A stretch of 64,000 nt of DNA. Source: JBDHHQ01 sp039586035. Its GTDB lineage: Bacteria > Gemmatimonadota > Gemmatimonadetes > Longimicrobiales > Gaopeijiaceae. A program made the position numbers and the translations under genes. Positions 62,246 through 64,000 of the stretch are shown piece by piece. The stretch covers positions 5,275 to 69,274 of the forward strand of contig JBDHLD010000035.1 in NCBI GenBank assembly GCA_039586035.1, given 5' to 3'. Position 1 is the first letter of the stretch; each line of letters begins with the position of its first letter. Below the pieces are notes generated by a model. It did no database searches and was not told where the DNA came from. It worked only from the letters and a program-made list of their open reading frames with translations.

Positions 62246-64000
62246 ATGCGCGACCGCGCCTCATGTAGAGCTTTTAGTTGGGTAACGGCCGTCGCCACGG
62301 CAGCGATGATGATCGTGGCGGACCAGGGGCTGCAGGCCCAGACGTATCCGACGGAGGTCTTCGACGCGCTGCAGTGGGAAAGCGTGGGTCCCAACCGGGG
62401 CGGACGCTCCATCGCGGCCGCAGGCTCGGAGGCGCGCCCCCTCGAGTACTACTTCGGCGCCACCGGTGGCGGCGTCTGGAAGACCACCGATGGCGGCACG
62501 ACCTGGAACCCCATGACCGACGGTAAGATCAACACGGCGTCCGTCGGGGCTCTTGGCATCTGCGAGGCGGACCCGGACGTCGTGTACATCGGGGGCGGGG
62601 AAACCGAGCTCCGAGGCAACGTCCAGCAGGGCGACGGCATCTACAAGACCACCGACGCAGGCGAGACGTGGACCCACATGGGGCTCGCGTCGGTCCAGAA
62701 CGTGGCCCGCGTCCGCATCCACCCCACCGACTGCAACACCGCCTGGGTGGCAGCGTTCGGTCTGCACTCCGCCGAGAACCCCGAACGGGGCATCTACAAG
62801 ACCACCGATGGTGGAGAGACGTGGGACCTGGTCCTGAGCCGTGACGCCAGGACCGGCGGTGTCGACATCTCGGTGCATCCGACGAATCCCGACATCGTGT
62901 ACGCCGGCCTCTGGGAGGCGTGGCGCAAGTCCTGGGGCATGTCGTCCGGTGGGCCCGGCAGCGGCCTGTTCCGGAGCACGGACGGTGGGGACTCCTGGAC
63001 GGAGATCACCCGGAATCCGGGTCTGCCTCAAGAGGGCCTGATCGGCAAGGTCGGCGTGAGCGTCTCGCCGGTGGACGCCAACCGCGTCTACGCCATCATC
63101 GAGAACGACGAGGGTGGCGTCTTCCGTTCGGACGACGGCGGCGACACATGGGAGCTGGTCAATCAGGACCGGGACCTCCGCCAGCGGGCCTTCTACTACA
63201 CGCGCATCTACGCCGACACGCAGGAAAAGGACCGCGTGTACGTTCTGAACGTCCGCTTCTGGGTGTCGGAGGACGGCGGGGAGACGTTCGAGCAGGTCGA
63301 GAACCAGCCGCCTCACGGCGACAACCACGACCTGTGGATCTCGCTGGCGGACAACCAGCGCATGATCGAGGCCAACGACGGCGGCGCCAACGTCTCGGTG
63401 AACGGTGGTAAGACGTGGACCATGCAGGACTTCCCGACCGCCCAGTTCTACCGGGTGATCACCACCCACCACGAGCCGTACCACATCTGCGGAGCCCAGC
63501 AGGACAACAGCACGGCCTGCATGCCGTACCGTGGGTGGAGACACCTCCAGGCTCGGGGCCCCAGCGCCGGTCCCTACTTCTACGCGGTCGGCGGGGGCGA
63601 GAGTGGCTACATCGCGCCCGACCCGGTCGACACCGACATCTTCTTCGCCGGTTCGTACAGCGGCACCCTGACGCGGTACGACCACGCCAGTGGGCAGAGC
63701 CGGGCCGTGAACGTCTGGCCCGAGAATCCCATGGGCGAGAGCTCGGAGGATCGGACCGAGCGCTTCCAGTGGACCTTCCCGATCGTGTACGACCACCACG
63801 ATCCCTCGGTCGTGTACGTGTCCAGCCAGAAGGTGTGGAAGACCACCGACGGCGGGCATAGCTGGGAGGCCATCAGCGACGACCTGACCCGGGCCGCGGC
63901 CGAGACCATGGGCGCGTCGGGCGGGCCCATCACAAAGGATCAGACCGGCGTCGAGACGTACGGCACCGTGTTCGCCGTGGCTCCGTCGTATCACGATCCC
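62246..64000 (+). CDS. Sortilin/VPS10-like BNR repeat protein, 3' end outside window
   Basis: The frame is open from ATG 62246 (after AAAGGA) to the right edge, 585 codons so far. A signal peptide (SWVTAVATAAMMIVADQGLQ) leads into many BNR/VPS10-type repeats with KTTDGGxTW: GGGVWKTTDGGTTWNPMTDG, GDGIYKTTDAGETWTHM, GIYKTTDGGETWDLVLS, GLFRSTDGGDSW, GVFRSDDGGDTWELV. Such secreted bacterial homologues of sortilin are usually ~1000 residues and may bind or cleave glycans or peptides. The C-terminal domains are outside the window. Confidence 0.9.
   Translation, partial: MRDRASCRAFSWVTAVATAAMMIVADQGLQAQTYPTEVFDALQWESVGPNRGGRSIAAAGSEARPLEYYFGATGGGVWKTTDGGTTWNPMTDGKINTASVGALGICEADPDVVYIGGGETELRGNVQQGDGIYKTTDAGETWTHMGLASVQNVARVRIHPTDCNTAWVAAFGLHSAENPERGIYKTTDGGETWDLVLSRDARTGGVDISVHPTNPDIVYAGLWEAWRKSWGMSSGGPGSGLFRSTDGGDSWTEITRNPGLPQEGLIGKVGVSVSPVDANRVYAIIENDEGGVFRSDDGGDTWELVNQDRDLRQRAFYYTRIYADTQEKDRVYVLNVRFWVSEDGGETFEQVENQPPHGDNHDLWISLADNQRMIEANDGGANVSVNGGKTWTMQDFPTAQFYRVITTHHEPYHICGAQQDNSTACMPYRGWRHLQARGPSAGPYFYAVGGGESGYIAPDPVDTDIFFAGSYSGTLTRYDHASGQSRAVNVWPENPMGESSEDRTERFQWTFPIVYDHHDPSVVYVSSQKVWKTTDGGHSWEAISDDLTRAAAETMGASGGPITKDQTGVETYGTVFAVAPSYHDP

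Noticed and set aside
62261..63994. 577-codon minus-strand frame opposite the sortilin-like protein
   Set aside because: The plus strand carries many BNR repeats, a signal peptide and a ribosome site; the minus frame is a mirror of high third-position GC.
1..64000. tRNA, rRNA or CRISPR arrays
   Set aside because: No cloverleaf with a CCA-ready stem, rRNA-like stretch or regularly spaced direct repeat was found by eye in the intergenic gaps; a covariance search would be needed to be sure.

Overview
The window is a gene-dense, very GC-rich stretch of a bacterial chromosome with short intergenic gaps, frequent GTG and TTG starts and many exported proteins. Outer-membrane and lipid-trafficking genes (MlaE/F/D-type transporter, a C-terminal beta-barrel protein, lipoproteins, lspA, a heptose-7-phosphate kinase homologue) indicate a Gram-negative cell. 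The mix of secreted M20/M14/S9 peptidases, CHAT-TPR proteins, BNR/sortilin-like repeats, DUF1800/DUF1501 pairs and TPR proteins with a FlgO-like domain resembles Gemmatimonadota or a neighbouring phylum; this placement is an inference from gene content. I saw no rRNA, tRNA or CRISPR array.

Layout. 1-6321: end of a DUF4384 (probably caspase-like) protein, a 1415-residue secreted PPC/TPR/CHAT protein and a lipoprotein DUF900 hydrolase, all on the plus strand. 6330-8500: a graveyard of broken genes (dipeptidase tail, amidohydrolase tail, 5'-truncated secreted protein) between two pieces of an IS91-like transposase. 8555-23100: CaCA cation exchanger, NTF2-like proteins, TPR proteins, a PaaK-like adenylating enzyme, M20 and S9 peptidases, a Tat-exported alanine-racemase-like protein and a thiamine-binding protein preceded by a tiny signal-like ORF. 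23301-27496: an operon of an M20-like protein with an altered active site and a complete DctQ-DctM-DctP TRAP transporter. 27620-31582: TetR regulator with a visible promoter and operator, then an ABC exporter pair and a 41-residue membrane peptide.

31791-43174: aldo/keto reductase and a K+ channel that share a CTAG stop palindrome, a DUF1501/DUF1800 pair, lspA, glnA with an elaborate leader (sigma70-type promoter, intrinsic terminator inside a 45-codon leader ORF that overlaps the glnA start), a GalT-like gene that appears to start at CTG, and a CNNM/CorC-type membrane protein. 43193-51640: cysteine hydrolase, beta-propeller lipoprotein, M14 peptidase, hybrid sensor with GAF-PAS-kinase, and an M20 peptidase that has lost its catalytic Glu segment. 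51825-54589: mlaE-mlaF-mlaD operon bounded by a leader hairpin and a strong terminator. 54672-64000: a metalloprotease-propeller-barrel fusion, sialidase-like lipoprotein coupled to a D-threonine-aldolase-like enzyme, heptose kinase homologue, RidA, and a sortilin-like BNR protein cut by the window edge.

The strongest candidates for undescribed biology are the CHAT/caspase-like cluster at the left edge, the glnA leader, and the HExxH-propeller-barrel fusion.
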